64,000 nt of DNA from Myrica gale (lineage: Eukaryota; Streptophyta; Magnoliopsida; Fagales; Myricaceae): positions 10,990,874-11,054,873 of the forward strand of contig OZ005607.1 in assembly GCA_963930655.1 (NCBI GenBank), given 5' to 3'. Both the position numbers and the translations under genes were made by a program. Of this stretch, positions 12,821 through 23,689 are shown in pieces. The notes beneath the pieces are model-generated. The model was not told where the DNA came from. It saw only the letters and a program-made list of their open reading frames with translations, and searched no databases. The first letter of the stretch is position 1; every line of letters starts with the position of its first letter.

Positions 12821-13784
12821 CATCTATTTTTCGCCATGACTTGCGATATTGTTCTGTGCTTAAAGTTAAAGCGAGACACACCACATAGCAATTTTTAGAA
12901 TTAATATTTTTTAGAATTTTTATTGAAATTTGAGCGTATAATTTTGAGAAATAGATACGATAAGCGTTTATTGGATTTTAAAGGATCATTCATCAAACTA
13001 TTGCATAAAATGATCAATCATGGATGCTCTAGTCGAGATGATAAGAATGCAATAAATCATTCAACATATATTTATAAGGCTAAATATCTCCACATGTCCC
13101 TAGGGTTTGACCGATTTCTTGATTGATCCTCAGAGTTCATTTTTCCCTTAAAGTATCCCTTGGGTTTGGACCCAATCCCATATAGATCTTGTCGTCAACT
13201 TAATGGACCAAAATGCACATGTGACAAACTATTTACACGTGGAAATAGACAACTTGGTTAAAAAAAATCCAAAAATTAAATAAAAAGCCACACAAAAAGA
13301 ACTAGCCAAAATTCTAAAAAAACACCTGAAACCCCAAAATCTGGAGGTCAATTTTTTCCCCGACATCGTCGAGCATGAGAAAAAATTTCTCCTCACACTG
13401 AAGTCTTTGGTAGAGTCGATTAGCCAATCTCTCCAAGCTTTCTCCCTTTTTGCTTCCAAATTCAATCTATCTGCTATTTGGGTCTGAATCTTTTTAATGT
13501 TGGCGTTCTTTGAAATAGTGACCCAGATGACAGTGTTGAAAGGTTTCGGTGAAGTACTCTTAAGCTTATTGTTCAGGTTTCTTATGAGAGTAGTCTTGCC
13601 GATTCCTCTCATTCCCCAGATACTAATCCTTTGGACCTTAAGATCTGACAGTAGAGTCATAGTTCTGGCTAAAGATTTTGATGCGGGTTTTTGATCCCGA
13701 ATTGAAGGTCCAGGAATATCCTTCGCTGCTTCAGAATCTTCGACAGTGTTCTTGATCTTCGAATAGATAGAGCGACATAGCACC

Positions 13785-15494
13785 CAGTGGCGGATGCAAG
13801 GAGTGGCGAACCAGAGCGGCCGCCACCCATTTCTCCACCCAAAATAAAATTTTAGATATGTTTTATTTTTTATTTTTTTTCATAAGTTGGCCTGGGCCTG
13901 ACCCCCATTAGGCCCAGGCCAACTAGAGCCCAATCCTATTTTAATCTGCCAGCCTGGGCCTAATCCCCGACCCTTTTTTATTTTTTTTATAAGCAGAGGG
14001 TGAAACGACGTTGTTTCACCCTCAGCTTAAAAAAAAAAAATTAAAACAGAGGTGAAACGCCTGTTTTGAAAAATTAGCTTCCCCTCCCCTTTTACGCGAT
14101 CTCTCTTCCTCTCGGCTCTCTCTCCCGGTTTCTCACTTCTCACCCTTGACCCAGCCGTCGTTGTCGCCTGTTGGTCGTTGCCCGCGTTGCCCCACCACCG
14201 CCCAGCCACTTCTCTCTCTCTCTCTCTCTCTCAGGTAAACAAATTTATGAAATTATGAGATTTGGGAATTGGAGATCTTGTGAAATTGGTTTAAGAATTG
14301 GGGATTTTGTGAAATTGTGATTTGTGACTTCTCGTTAAAAGGCTATTATGTGACTGAGCTTGTTGGGATTTGCTTATGTTTGAACCTTTTGTATCCTATA
14401 TCCAATAGGAAGTTCTAGGAAAATTTAAGATTGTTTTGCTTATGTCTTTCAATGTGCTTCTTTTCTTAATTTATTGTCATAATAACTATATGATTTCTGC
14501 ACTATGTCTATTGTCTATGTACTACGTATGTCATGAAATGTTTGTAAGTGCCACCACAAATTTTCCGGATCTTTTTGTGTAAAGCTACCACTTCGCTGCT
14601 CTTTCTAGCAGTCTGATGTGATACTTCGGTGGTTAAATAGGACCACATTTTAGTCCGTCAACACTTGAAATTTTAAAATAAAATTTTGGTTCTAAAGTAG
14701 TTCCAAATTTTATGTATTATGGCACTGTTATTGGGTAGATCTAGTCTGCACTTCCCCCCATTGTTAGTCAAATGCACATATGATTTTGTGCATGCAATGC
14801 CACTGAAAAACTCTTCCAAAGAAAAAAATTAGAGTGTTTTTGCAAAGAATATTTTAGCATTAGCAGCATTTTCTTCCCAAAATAACTCATTTCTTTGTAG
14901 TGGTCCTAGTGTATATGAATTTTGCAAACGACAAGAAATAACATTACTTCATATTTCATTTTACTGTGTTGAAACTGCTTCTTCACACAAATTTTTTTCT
15001 TAATTGCCCTGAGAACAAATTTCACCATGTTTCAACTTTACAATACTTGCTGCAATTTCTCAACAAAATGCTAGTGCTCGTATTGTGTTCTCATTGTAGA
15101 AGTCAATATCTAACATGAAGGTGGTTAGAAGACGTATTTGTCAGAAATACAATTTTTCCTGGATGCAGATTTTTCGGTTACTTTTATTCTTGTGGACTTT
15201 ATTTGGTTGTTAAAACCATGTTGGTATTGACGTAATAGGATGATAGATTACTGAATGAATGATTGCATGATAGTGTACATCGAGCAAGACTTTTTTAAAA
15301 CTATTGAGAATGAAACCATTTTGTAACATTTTCAGAATATGCAAAATCGTTGGATGCAATTGTCACCTCTTAGTTGCATGCAGTATGTACGGTACATGTA
15401 TTTTAATATTCTTAATGTTTTTATAGTTTTTAATTTTCGATATTGTAACTCTGAGACAATTTTTTGCATTATGAAAGAGAAAAAATTTCTTGTC
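13785..15494. mobile_element. hAT-like element nested in the NB-ARC fragment
   Basis: The left end CAGTGGCGGATGCA and the following 130 bp match the left end of the hAT element at 46489. The part at about 15360-15480 matches the right part of that element. The 8-bp flanks are ATAGCACC (13777-13784) and ATAGCAAC (15495-15502), 7 of 8 identical. Removing the element and one flank copy restores the NB-ARC reading frame. The right terminal repeat itself is not recognisable. It includes a CT-rich exon-like stretch ending CTCTCAGGTAAAC near 14230, but I recognise no transposase. Confidence 0.7.
14213..14234 (+). repeat. (CT)n microsatellite
   Basis: A CT run inside the hAT-like element. Confidence 0.75.
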
Positions 15495-15880
15495 ATAGCA
15501 ACCTGCCAGTTTCTATCACTACTCCACTGGAAGCACCACTTCCATTGCTAGAAATTGCTCCCAAGTGTGAAGCCACAAGCACGAAAACATTCACTGCTGA
15601 AGAACACACGTTTTTTGGCAGCCTCTGATCATGGCATTGGGATTTTGGGGTTAGGGGTGTGACTATGCAGATTTTGGGGTTTCAGGGTTTTTGTTTGGAA
15701 TTTTGGCCAATTCTTTACGTGTGGTTTTTCATTTAATCTTTTAAATTTTTATTAACTGAGTTGTCTATTTTCAAATGTAAGCAGTTTGTTATGTGTGCAT
15801 TTCCGTCTATTAAGTTGACGACAGGATCCGTATGAGATTGAGTCTAAACTATAGAGATACTAAATTTTGATCTTCATTGC

Positions 15881-16900
15881 TCGAAATTTTATATAAAATA
15901 TTAAATTGTGTATGTTTCACGTCTTCTGTGTCTATTTTCTTTAAATTACTAAGTATAATTTGAAAGAAAATTACAAAGAATTTTAATCCCAATTTTTATT
16001 TTAACAAAGAAACCAAGTACATATGTACGGGAGGATTTGAGTTTTGAACTCTTGCACGTAAAACGCCACGTATAAAAAAGATTCGAATTTTGACCAACAA
16101 TAAATTGAAATTAGATCACGTAATTTATAATATCACTAATAGTGACCTCTATATCACGAAGAGATAAGATAAGATAAGAGTGAAGGATTAAAAAAACTCA
16201 AAATAGTGGATAGAGTAAAAAAAAAGACGTGGCATGGTCGGACCTGTTATGTTTGGTTTGGTTTTAAAATATTTTTTATGTTTATTTTTTATAAGGTAGT
16301 GTAGAGCCTATTGCTTCTTATTTTTTGTGTTTGATTTTTGAAAGTAGTGTAAATTCTATTAAGGTATTCGAGGTGGGCAACCCGACTCAATTAGATGGGG
16401 TCGAGTTACATCGATTTTGAATTCATATTTTGAAACACGAATATGAGAGAAATCGAGTTTGGATCTTTAACATGAATTTTTTTTTTTTTTTCTTTATGTC
16501 CTTAATGAAACCGCACAATTTTACTTATTTTTAAATATTTTATCTAATAACTCATCCAAAAACAAATCATTCAGAAAAATTCGAATTCGACAATCGGTTT
16601 TAAGTTTTTTTTTTGTTTGTAAAGTATTAGAAATTTGTTACAATATGTTTATCGACTGAAAAAAAAGTGGGTAAGTTACAGATAAACTCCCCTCAGGCTC
16701 AAGCCATTAGGGGGACAAATTGAGGGGAGTTACTCTGCCGCCTTGATATCTCCAATTGTCAACGTGGCACGATCCTAAGAGTTTGGCCCACTGTTTCTCT
16801 CGCTTCCACTTGCTGATAAATCCTAAGCACTAAACGGAAAGTTTTTCCCTCTTCCCTCCAAGCGATATATTATATAGTAGAAGGAAACCCAAAGAGAACG
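15881..16900. other. End of the duplication unit B and upstream region of RBR-C
   Basis: From about 15990 to 16247 ('aagaaaccaagtac', 'gacgtggcatggtcgga') the sequence matches 24917-25110 in the C unit, marking the distal end of the tandem duplication. An inverted repeat (ACTCCCCTCA ... TGAGGGGAGT, about 16687-16731) lies between it and RBR-C. No other gene is seen. Confidence 0.55.
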
Positions 16901-16967
16901 TGGCATTGCGAAGAGTGCCGTAACGGACGACCTCAACACCGCGCTCTCTGAGCAATCCCGAGTCCTC

Positions 16968-19900
16968 ATGGCTGCGAAAACACTCGACTCCGACTTCGAC
17001 TTCGCCTATCAACTCCAAATGCAAGAAGCCATTAGCGCCTCCCTCTCTCTCCAACCATCAAGCTCGACGTCTCCACCACCGAACGTCGACGTTTACTCTC
17101 CCAACGACGGCGTATTAGACATCTCTGCGACGCTAATGATGCAAGACGTGGACAGGTACATGCAAGAACACTTTGACCGCGAGCGAAGCGAATCGGAGAT
17201 GAGGAGAATGCGCGAGGATCTGGACCGTCGGATCCACGATCAGAAGTTCGCGGACTACATTCTCAACATCTCCGACGAAGAATGGAGAATCCACGGGGAC
17301 AATTACCACCGCCCGTACCGCATTGATGCTTCGTATTCTTCTTCGACCGCTCTGGTCGACACCGAGTGTTTTAGGCTCTATTTCAATGGCCTGGTGAGCG
17401 AAGAGAACGTTAGGGGTATGAAGGTAATGGTGGCTGGGGCTGGGGTGGCGATTTGTGATTCCAAGGATAGGCCGATCTTGGAGGTGAAGAAAAATCTGGA
17501 GGCGTTCGTTGATGGTCAGGTCGTGACGAATGAAGTTGCTACGCTTGAGGCCCTGATTGAAGGGCTTGATAGAGCTCTCAGCTTGAACTTGAAAAGGATC
17601 ACCTTTTTCTGCGATCACTATAATGTACACCAATATGTGAGTCCTATTTTACTATTATTGTTTTTACAAATGTTCGTTTGTTTTAATATTGATCGTAATA
17701 TATAATATTTTGTTTTGAGTGGTGGGGATTTCACGTATATTTTATTTATAAAACGGAAATGGTAAGGGGGACTTTAGAGAATGAGAAATGTGGCGAAGGG
17801 GGTTCGTCAAGTCATGATTAGATGTACTAGGAATTGGGATACACCTTGCATTTAGTGTGTCAGCTCCCTTCCAAAATCCAAACGATTGGAAAATGGTAGG
17901 CTGTTCATTATTTAAACTTCTCTTTTTGAGCTTTTCAATTACGCTATTACCATTTTCTGAGTTAGCCTCAGTTTGTCAGTGTTGTCAATTAGTAGCATGT
18001 GCATGTTAATTTCTAAATCACAGCTCAGGTTAGCTCTTTGGAAGTAGGTATTACCATTATTCTGTTGTTGCAGAAGATTTTCATTTCTCTTCTCCAGTAT
18101 GATATGATCAGTTACCATTTCTTCATGGGCATGTTAAAATGATATTTCTGTTTTGAAAGTTCAATATTGTTTGTTATCTGGTATGCTTGAATTTTATTTG
18201 AATTGGCAATATTTATAGTGTCTGTTGGTGAAGCCTAGTAATGTCAACAATCACATATGAACCAGTGTTTAGAGCCACTGGTCATTTCAGTCAAGGTAAG
18301 CTCTTGCGCTACAAAGATCGATAGAGGTGGTTGACTTTGTGCTTTTGAGTACAGGTTACAGGCAGAGTACCACCACCTCAGAGCAAGATTGCTGCATTAG
18401 TCAATCGGGTGGCTCTTCTTCGAAGAACATTTGTATACTGCAATCCTTCTCTTGTGGCACACGATAACATTATGCACGCCTTTAAGTCTGCAAGAGATGC
18501 TATAGTTTCTCAAATTACCTGGCCGGAAGAAACTAGCAAGGGCAAGTGTATGAAGGAGACATGCGTAATTTGCTTTGAAGATACTGATGCTGATGACATG
18601 TTTTCAGTTGATCTTTGCCTGCACCGGTATTGCTTTTCTTGTATGAAACAGCATGTGGAGGTCAAGTTGCTAAATGGGATGGTAGCAAAGTGCCCTCATG
18701 AAGGCTGTAACTCTGAGGTGAATATTGATAGATGTCGAAAATTCTTGGATCCAAAAGTGGTTCAAGTGATTAGCCAACGCAGGAAGGAATCTTCTATTCC
18801 TACTAAGGAGAAAGTTTATTGCCCATATCCAAGGTGTTCTGTATTGATGTCAAAAAGTGAGGTTCTCCAATATACCCAGACTACACAGGCTGTTGCTAAA
18901 GAATCTGGACTCAGGAAATGCATGAAATGTCATTACTACTTCTGTGTCAATTGCAAAGTCCCTTGGCATTACAATAAGACCTGCTATGATTACAAGAGAT
19001 CAAATCCTCATTCCTGTCCAGAAGATGCAAAGCTTAAGTCTCTGGCAACAACGAAACGCTGGAGTGAGTGTAAGAAGTGTAACCATGTAATTGAACTGGC
19101 GGAAGGTTGCTATCACATCACTTGCAGGTGCTTTGTTATCCTTCTGTCTATTCTTGTAGATTTGAAGCCACGGCCAGCCATAAGTTGTCCAAGTCACTGA
19201 TTACATGTTTGTTTTGTTTTTTTCCTATGCACCAGGTGTCTATTTTTAACTCTTTTCGCTCTTTTCTTCTTGCCAGCCATCAGACTTTCCTGCCTCAGTA
19301 TTTAAATTTCTGTCCCCAGTTCAAACTCGAAATCTCTTAGACTCTTCCCGAGTTCCTTGATCTTCTTCTCACCAAACATGCTGCTATTGAAATAGTTTCT
19401 CCATTTTCAACAAATTTGCCAAGTGGCAAGCAAGGAACGAAAAGAAGAATTGCTCCCAAAGCTACTACTAACCTGTTTCCTCTTTTCTCATCAACAAGAT
19501 GTATTTCTTAACTTGATGTTTAGTGTTCCAATTTTATGTCAATACCAGTCTGATTTAGTTTTACCAGCCTCTTTGTTCATGTCTTCATCGTTTAATGAAC
19601 TGTATTCTGTTTCTAATATAGGCAAATGTATGATTACGAAGTATTGTGCTCTATATGTAGATTAATAAAAACAAAAAAGCACCAAAATAAATCCTGGCTC
19701 CGCCATCAGTCTGCCCCTCACTCCCACTTCTCTCCTTTAGTGCATAAACAAATATCTCATTTGGTTGGTTTAGGAGATTGGTACTTTCCTATCCTGTCCT
19801 AATCTTTCTTATAACATTCTTCCTCTTTTACTTCTGAAAGGGAAAAAATATCATATAGCGGCTATGCTCTATTTTTTTCTTCGTGTTAATGTTATTTGGA

Positions 19901-20049
19901 TTTTTCCTCTGCAATGTTTTCGCAGATGTGGACATGAATTTTGCTATACTTGTGGAGCTGAGTGGAAGAATAAGAAAGCTACATGTTCCTGTCCATTGTG
20001 GGATGAGCGGAACATCATCCGTAATGTACGGCAGAGGCAGAGGAGATGA
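16968..20049 (+). CDS. RBR-C: RBR-type E3 ubiquitin ligase with RNase H-like domain
   Basis: Exons 16968-17636, 18355-19127 and 19926-20049 join in frame to 521 residues with the same splice sites as RBR-B. It differs from RBR-B mainly by a shorter serine/proline stretch near residue 30 and a handful of substitutions. RING1 starts at Cys293, and the RING2 catalytic-type Cys is about residue 475 (AEGCYHITC). The RNase H-like domain keeps the Glu of LEALIEGL and the Asp of FFCDHYN but has Asn in FNG, where active RNase H has Asp, so nuclease activity is doubtful and the domain may only bind. Intron 2 lacks about 240 bp present in RBR-B (about 9740-9978), joined at a 'TGT' microhomology. As with RBR-B, function beyond ubiquitin transfer is inferred from family only. 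Confidence 0.88.
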
Positions 20050-20929
20050 TTAGGAGTATGATGACTCTTTAGTATATAGATAGAACTAGATGAGGAAAGA
20101 GTCTACATCTGCTTGGCTCCCTCCCCCTCTCTTCAACCTCGTCTGGTTGGATGAGTCTATATATCTGTTCCTCTACGCTTTTATTTCTCTACCTTATTTA
20201 GTTTAGCTTTTGTTGGCTTAAAACACATCATGCCATGGCTTTTCAGCTTTTGTTAAATTTATTAGTCTCTGATTACACGTATTACAGATTTCCGTGGACT
20301 AGAATTTTTAGTTTGAAAAGTCATTGTGTAAAAAGACTCAAATTTTATTTTTAAAAGGAAAATTGGTAATTTTACATATCCTTGTAACAATCTGATTCTT
20401 CCATCCATATTCCGTCTGCCCCTCTAACGGAATGTCATGCCTTGTCAGCATTCTTCCCTCCTCAGCCTCATCAGCAGCCCAGTCACTTAAAATAAGTTAA
20501 ACTCACCGTTTAGCTTATTTTTCGCACATCACCATCTCCTCCCCCACCCCGTCTCTCTTTCTCTCTCCAACTTCTCTTTCCCTCATCATCCATGCGGCCA
20601 AGCCTTATTGCGGTGGGGAAGGCCGATAAATGGCTACCTCCCCCTCTAATGACAATGTGGATTGTTTCATTCACGACGCCTTAGTAATGTGACGTTCCTG
20701 ATTTGACACATGTATGGACTTGTTTGAATCCCAAATAATCGGGGTCAATTATTTGAGGTTAATATTAAAAAATTAATCAAATAATTTATTATTATTATAA
20801 TATTTATTAAAAATCTTATCTCTTCATTTTTTCACAAACTCCCATAACTTTTTCACAAACAATAATATTTCACAAACCCCAATACCCAAAATTTCCACAC
20901 TTAAACAACATCATTATATTCCGTTTTAG
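20050..20929. other. 3' region of RBR-C, AT-rich, no gene
   Basis: Similarity to the RBR-B 3' side ends at about 20292. The rest is AT-rich with a MITE-like block at about 20707-20920 (repeated 'cacaaac' and 'ataatattt' phrases). Confidence 0.5.
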
Positions 20930-20938
20930 GGTTAATAA

Positions 20939-21638
20939 TTATTTTCATCCCTGGGTTTTGATCACTTTTAAAAATTCGCCCTTGAATTTTCGCGTTTATC
21001 ACTCATTGGGTTTTGAGATGTCAAAATAGTCATTTCATTCACTCCCGTTAGCGAATTATTCAATCACTAACGGTCTTACACGTCATCTCAAAAAAAAAAA
21101 CACGTGTAATAAAATTTATTTAAAAATGTCATGTCATTTTTATTAAGCCACAATTAGTAAAATAAACAAAATTATAAAATAAAAATGAATAACAATTTAA
21201 AATTAAAATTAAATTAAAAAAACCCTTTGAAAGAACTAGGGAGCCGCAAGGCCTCGGTTTTTGGGGTGGCTCTCAATGCCACAAAGGGGTGGGAGCGAGC
21301 CACCTCGCAACCCTGTTTTTTGGGTGTCTGCGAGCTACCCCTTAACCAGGGACCCTCGCAGGGGGGAGCCCAGATCAAACGCTCTACGAGGTGGCTCACT
21401 GCGACCCCAAAAAACTGGGAGGCCACGTGGCTCCTGGTTCTTTCGAAGTTTTTTTAAAGAAAATATTTTAATTTTAAATTGTTAATTGATTTTTTCTTTT
21501 ATAATTTTTTTTATTTTATTGATGTGACATTTTTAAATAAAATTTGTTACACGTGTCATTCTAGTTGGTGATGTCGTGGGAGACCGTTAGTTGACTGAAC
21601 AATTCGCTAACACGAGTGGATGAAAAGACCATTAACCC
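20939..21638. mobile_element. MULE-like non-autonomous element with perfect 9-bp TSD
   Basis: The termini GGGTTAAT (20939) and ATTAACCC (21638) are inverted. Long subterminal arms also pair (for example 'cgttagcgaattattcaatc' against its complement near 21590). The flanks are an identical 9-bp TCCGTTTTA at 20930-20938 and 21639-21647. The corresponding site in the B unit (about 11670, 'ttcgttttatggtcg') is empty. A GC-rich core, 21225-21445, is itself partly palindromic; the ORFs on both its strands look like by-products of that composition. Confidence 0.8.
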
Positions 21639-21779
21639 TCCGTTTTATGGTCGTGTAAGGATAATTTTTTTTTTGTATCTATCAAGGTAATTCAAATATC
21701 GGGCAATTCAGTGGCTAAGAAAAAATCTAATCGATATATGCATTATGATTCCAAACTTTAACAGACGACCGGATGCATG

Positions 21780-22740
21780 CAGTAGCGGAACTAGAAATCC
21801 AATCTAAGGAGGTTGAACTCCTAAGAAAAAATGAGAATTTTTTACTACTTAATGTAAAAAAATAACATAATTTTTAGAATTAAAATATCAAAAAGTAAGT
21901 ACTAAAAATACTAAAAATATTGAAATACAAGTACCGTACTATTTGTTGATACCGAGAGATGACAATTGGATACTACGAGACTTCATATTCTGAAAATGTT
22001 GTAAAATAGCTCTAATTTCAATAGTTTCAAAAATTTCTCCCTCGATATATACCATCTAACTATCATTCATCTATTCATCTCTTATCTCGTAAGGTTAGAT
22101 TCTAAGCCTTTAGATCTGTCGTAGAAAGAAAATGTACTATATTGGCTGCGGGGTTCAATCGATCAGTGGAAATAATAAACAAAGACTAAATTTTGCACGT
22201 CGAACATTATTCGCTCAGGCGAGGTTGCAAGGCGCCAAGGATTCTTTCGTCGTCTCCTTTGTTCTTCTTTTGCAGTTTTTCGAGCAGAATATTTTCCAAT
22301 ATACAATTAAAATGCTAAGGTAAGCAAGTATGCAAGAAATGGTAGATATATATTTACTTTTCGCACATGATAACCAGCACTTGACAATTCATTGACGCCC
22401 TAGCAAATATTTTAAGGGGCATAGGGACTTATGGGCTAAGGAACCTCCGAGATCGTGGTTCTATAAAATGGCACCTAAAGCAGAGGAGCCAAGCATCCGA
22501 AAATCACTACAGAACTCTCAGAAGTGCAAGAACAGAGTCCCAGTGGCCGAAGAAGTGTTGTTGTTTGGCGTGTGGGCAAGCCCATTCAGTTGCAGAATAG
22601 AAATGACTCTAAAACTGAAAGGGGCCGGCCTGGATAGTTGGTGCCATGGGGGCGGGCTGGGCGACATAATTTTTTTTTAAAAATATTTTTCAGGGTGATG
22701 GGTCGGCTGTCCCCATCGTGACTGTGTAGTTCCGCCTCTG
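21780..22740. mobile_element. hAT-like element carrying a tau GST fragment
   Basis: The ends are CAGTAGCGGAACTA on the left and TAGTTCCGCCTCTG on the right, an inverted hAT-type terminus. The 8-bp flanks GATGCATG (21772-21779) and GATACATG (22741-22748) match at 7 of 8. Its interior holds coding sequence resembling a host glutathione transferase (separate entry). Confidence 0.75.
22537..22625 (+). pseudogene. Tau-class glutathione S-transferase N-terminal fragment
   Basis: An open frame contains EEVLLFGVWASPFSCRIEMT followed by LKLKG. This is the hallmark start of the thioredoxin-like domain of plant tau GSTs, where the Ser of the SPFS motif normally activates glutathione. Only about 30 residues match; the sequence then runs into hAT terminal DNA with its stop at 22680, so no functional enzyme is possible. 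Preceding residues back to an ATG at 22468 do not look GST-like. Confidence 0.75.
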
Positions 22741-22865
22741 GATACATGTGGATTCATGTACTTCTTCATATTGCTCGTACGGTTTCCACCCATCTAGGCT
22801 CTAGCCTCTCCCCCCACCCATGTGGCGTCCAACCACAAAGACGGGGGAGCGTAGTATCTTCCTCT

Positions 22866-23355
22866 TTTTTTTAAAAAAAAACCAGATATTATATATTGAG
22901 AAAAGGCAAACTACAAGAAAATAAAGAACCAAAGGGGTTTAACACCGTTAAATTTTCACAAGCCTAGGTTAAGAAGAAAAGATGCAGAAACATCTTTAGA
23001 AAATGAGTCAAGTCTCGGTTAAGAAGAAAAGGGGAAGAGACATCTCTAGAAAATGAGTGGGCAGCAGCCCAGGCTGCTAACGAGTGAGCCTCCGAGTTTT
23101 CGAAGGAGAGAAAAAAAGGAATGAAAGAGAAAAGCGGTTGAAGGCTGAGTATGATAAATGCAATTTTCCAATGACAAGCCGAGATAGCAGAAGAACCTTT
23201 TAGGAAGTATTGAAGAATACTACTGTCCATCACAATTTCAGGAAATGAGAGAGCTTTAGTTCCAAGGCCAATAATAATGCTTCTGCCTCTCCAAGGAGAG
23301 GATCGGTAGAATTATGCCAAATTTTATATGGATAACTTGAAACCAAACCAAATAA
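22866..23355 (-). mobile_element. LINE 3' fragment with RNase H-like coding remnant
   Basis: On the minus strand about 23290-22964 encodes EALLLALELK-like, VMDSSILQYFLKGSSAIS and FENSEAHSLAAWAAAHS. This order resembles the RNase H-like C-terminus of plant non-LTR retrotransposon polyproteins. It is disrupted by an apparent frame change near 23235. A 3' UTR follows toward a poly-A-like run (plus-strand T run at about 22864-22872). The B unit has no such sequence at this place. Confidence 0.6.
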
Positions 23356-23359
23356 ATTA

Positions 23360-23669
23360 TGTTGGAGTCCACGCCCATATTAGACTTGGAATAGAAGTAA
23401 ATTTAGAAAAGAAGTTTATTTTATCCCCACTCTAAATTTAGGGTTTTCTCTTTGTATCTTTTCCTATAAATAGATGTTTATGTTATAGGAGAAGATGTAA
23501 GTGAGTACTAAGCAGAGAGAAAAAAGAGAGAGAGCGTGATGTGTTTATTGTATTGGGGGTAGAGTGATTTTCTTAAATTTTTTTAATAAAATTACTCTGA
23601 GTGGACGTAGGTTGGATTGAGGCCGAACTAAGTAAATTATTAATTTTTTATTTTCTTTAAACCCCAACA
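23360..23669 (+). mobile_element. Solo LTR-like sequence
   Basis: It begins TGTTGGAGTCC and ends CCCCAACA, with a TATA-like CCTATAAATAG at about 23463 and downstream AATAAA-like sequence, as expected for a short Ty1/copia or TRIM LTR. No primer-binding site follows and no clear target duplication is visible. It lies against the LINE fragment and is absent from the B unit. Confidence 0.55.
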
Positions 23670-23689
23670 CCAAATTGTTAAGTAGCGAT

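Larger units (their letters stand above)
13330..15640 (-). pseudogene. NB-ARC (NLR) gene fragment, split by a hAT element
   Basis: Read on the minus strand, 15640-15503 encodes SSGVVIETGRLLCRSIYSK when joined across one copy of the 8-bp repeat to 13776 and onward. The remainder runs through YSKIKNTVEDSEAAKD, the P-loop GMRGIGKTTL (about 13586-13615) and an RNBS-A-like block FNTVIWVTISKNANIKKIQT. A second frame continues with FFLMLDDVGEKIDLQILG (kinase-2, about 13350-13390), so there is an indel near 13436-13450. The gene stops at the transposon's inverted repeat, with no LRR, GLPL or MHD parts. This is typical of a captured coiled-coil-type NLR fragment; it cannot make a working receptor. Confidence 0.8.
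13083..15880. mobile_element. Pack-MULE-like element carrying NB-ARC fragments
   Basis: About 190-260 bp of inverted repeat bracket this region. On the left, about 13150-13345 contains 'atcttgtcgtcaacttaatg' and 'gccaaaattctaaaa'. On the right, about 15680-15870 contains their reverse complement ('cattaagttgacga' type sequence and 'ttggaattttggcc'). Between them lie NB-ARC coding pieces and a nested hAT element. The homologous region of the RBR-C unit (about 24590-24900) lacks all of it, so it probably inserted after the tandem duplication. The exact termini and target duplication are not clear: the right arm seems shortened. Confidence 0.65.

Noticed and set aside
13229..13783. A 184-codon NB-ARC ORF as a real resistance gene
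   Set aside because: It lacks an LRR and most NB-ARC motifs, is frameshifted before kinase-2, is split by a hAT and ends in a transposon inverted repeat.
21214..21485. Overlapping ORFs on both strands in the GC-rich core
   Set aside because: The block is partly palindromic inside a MULE-like element, so open frames on both strands are expected by composition.
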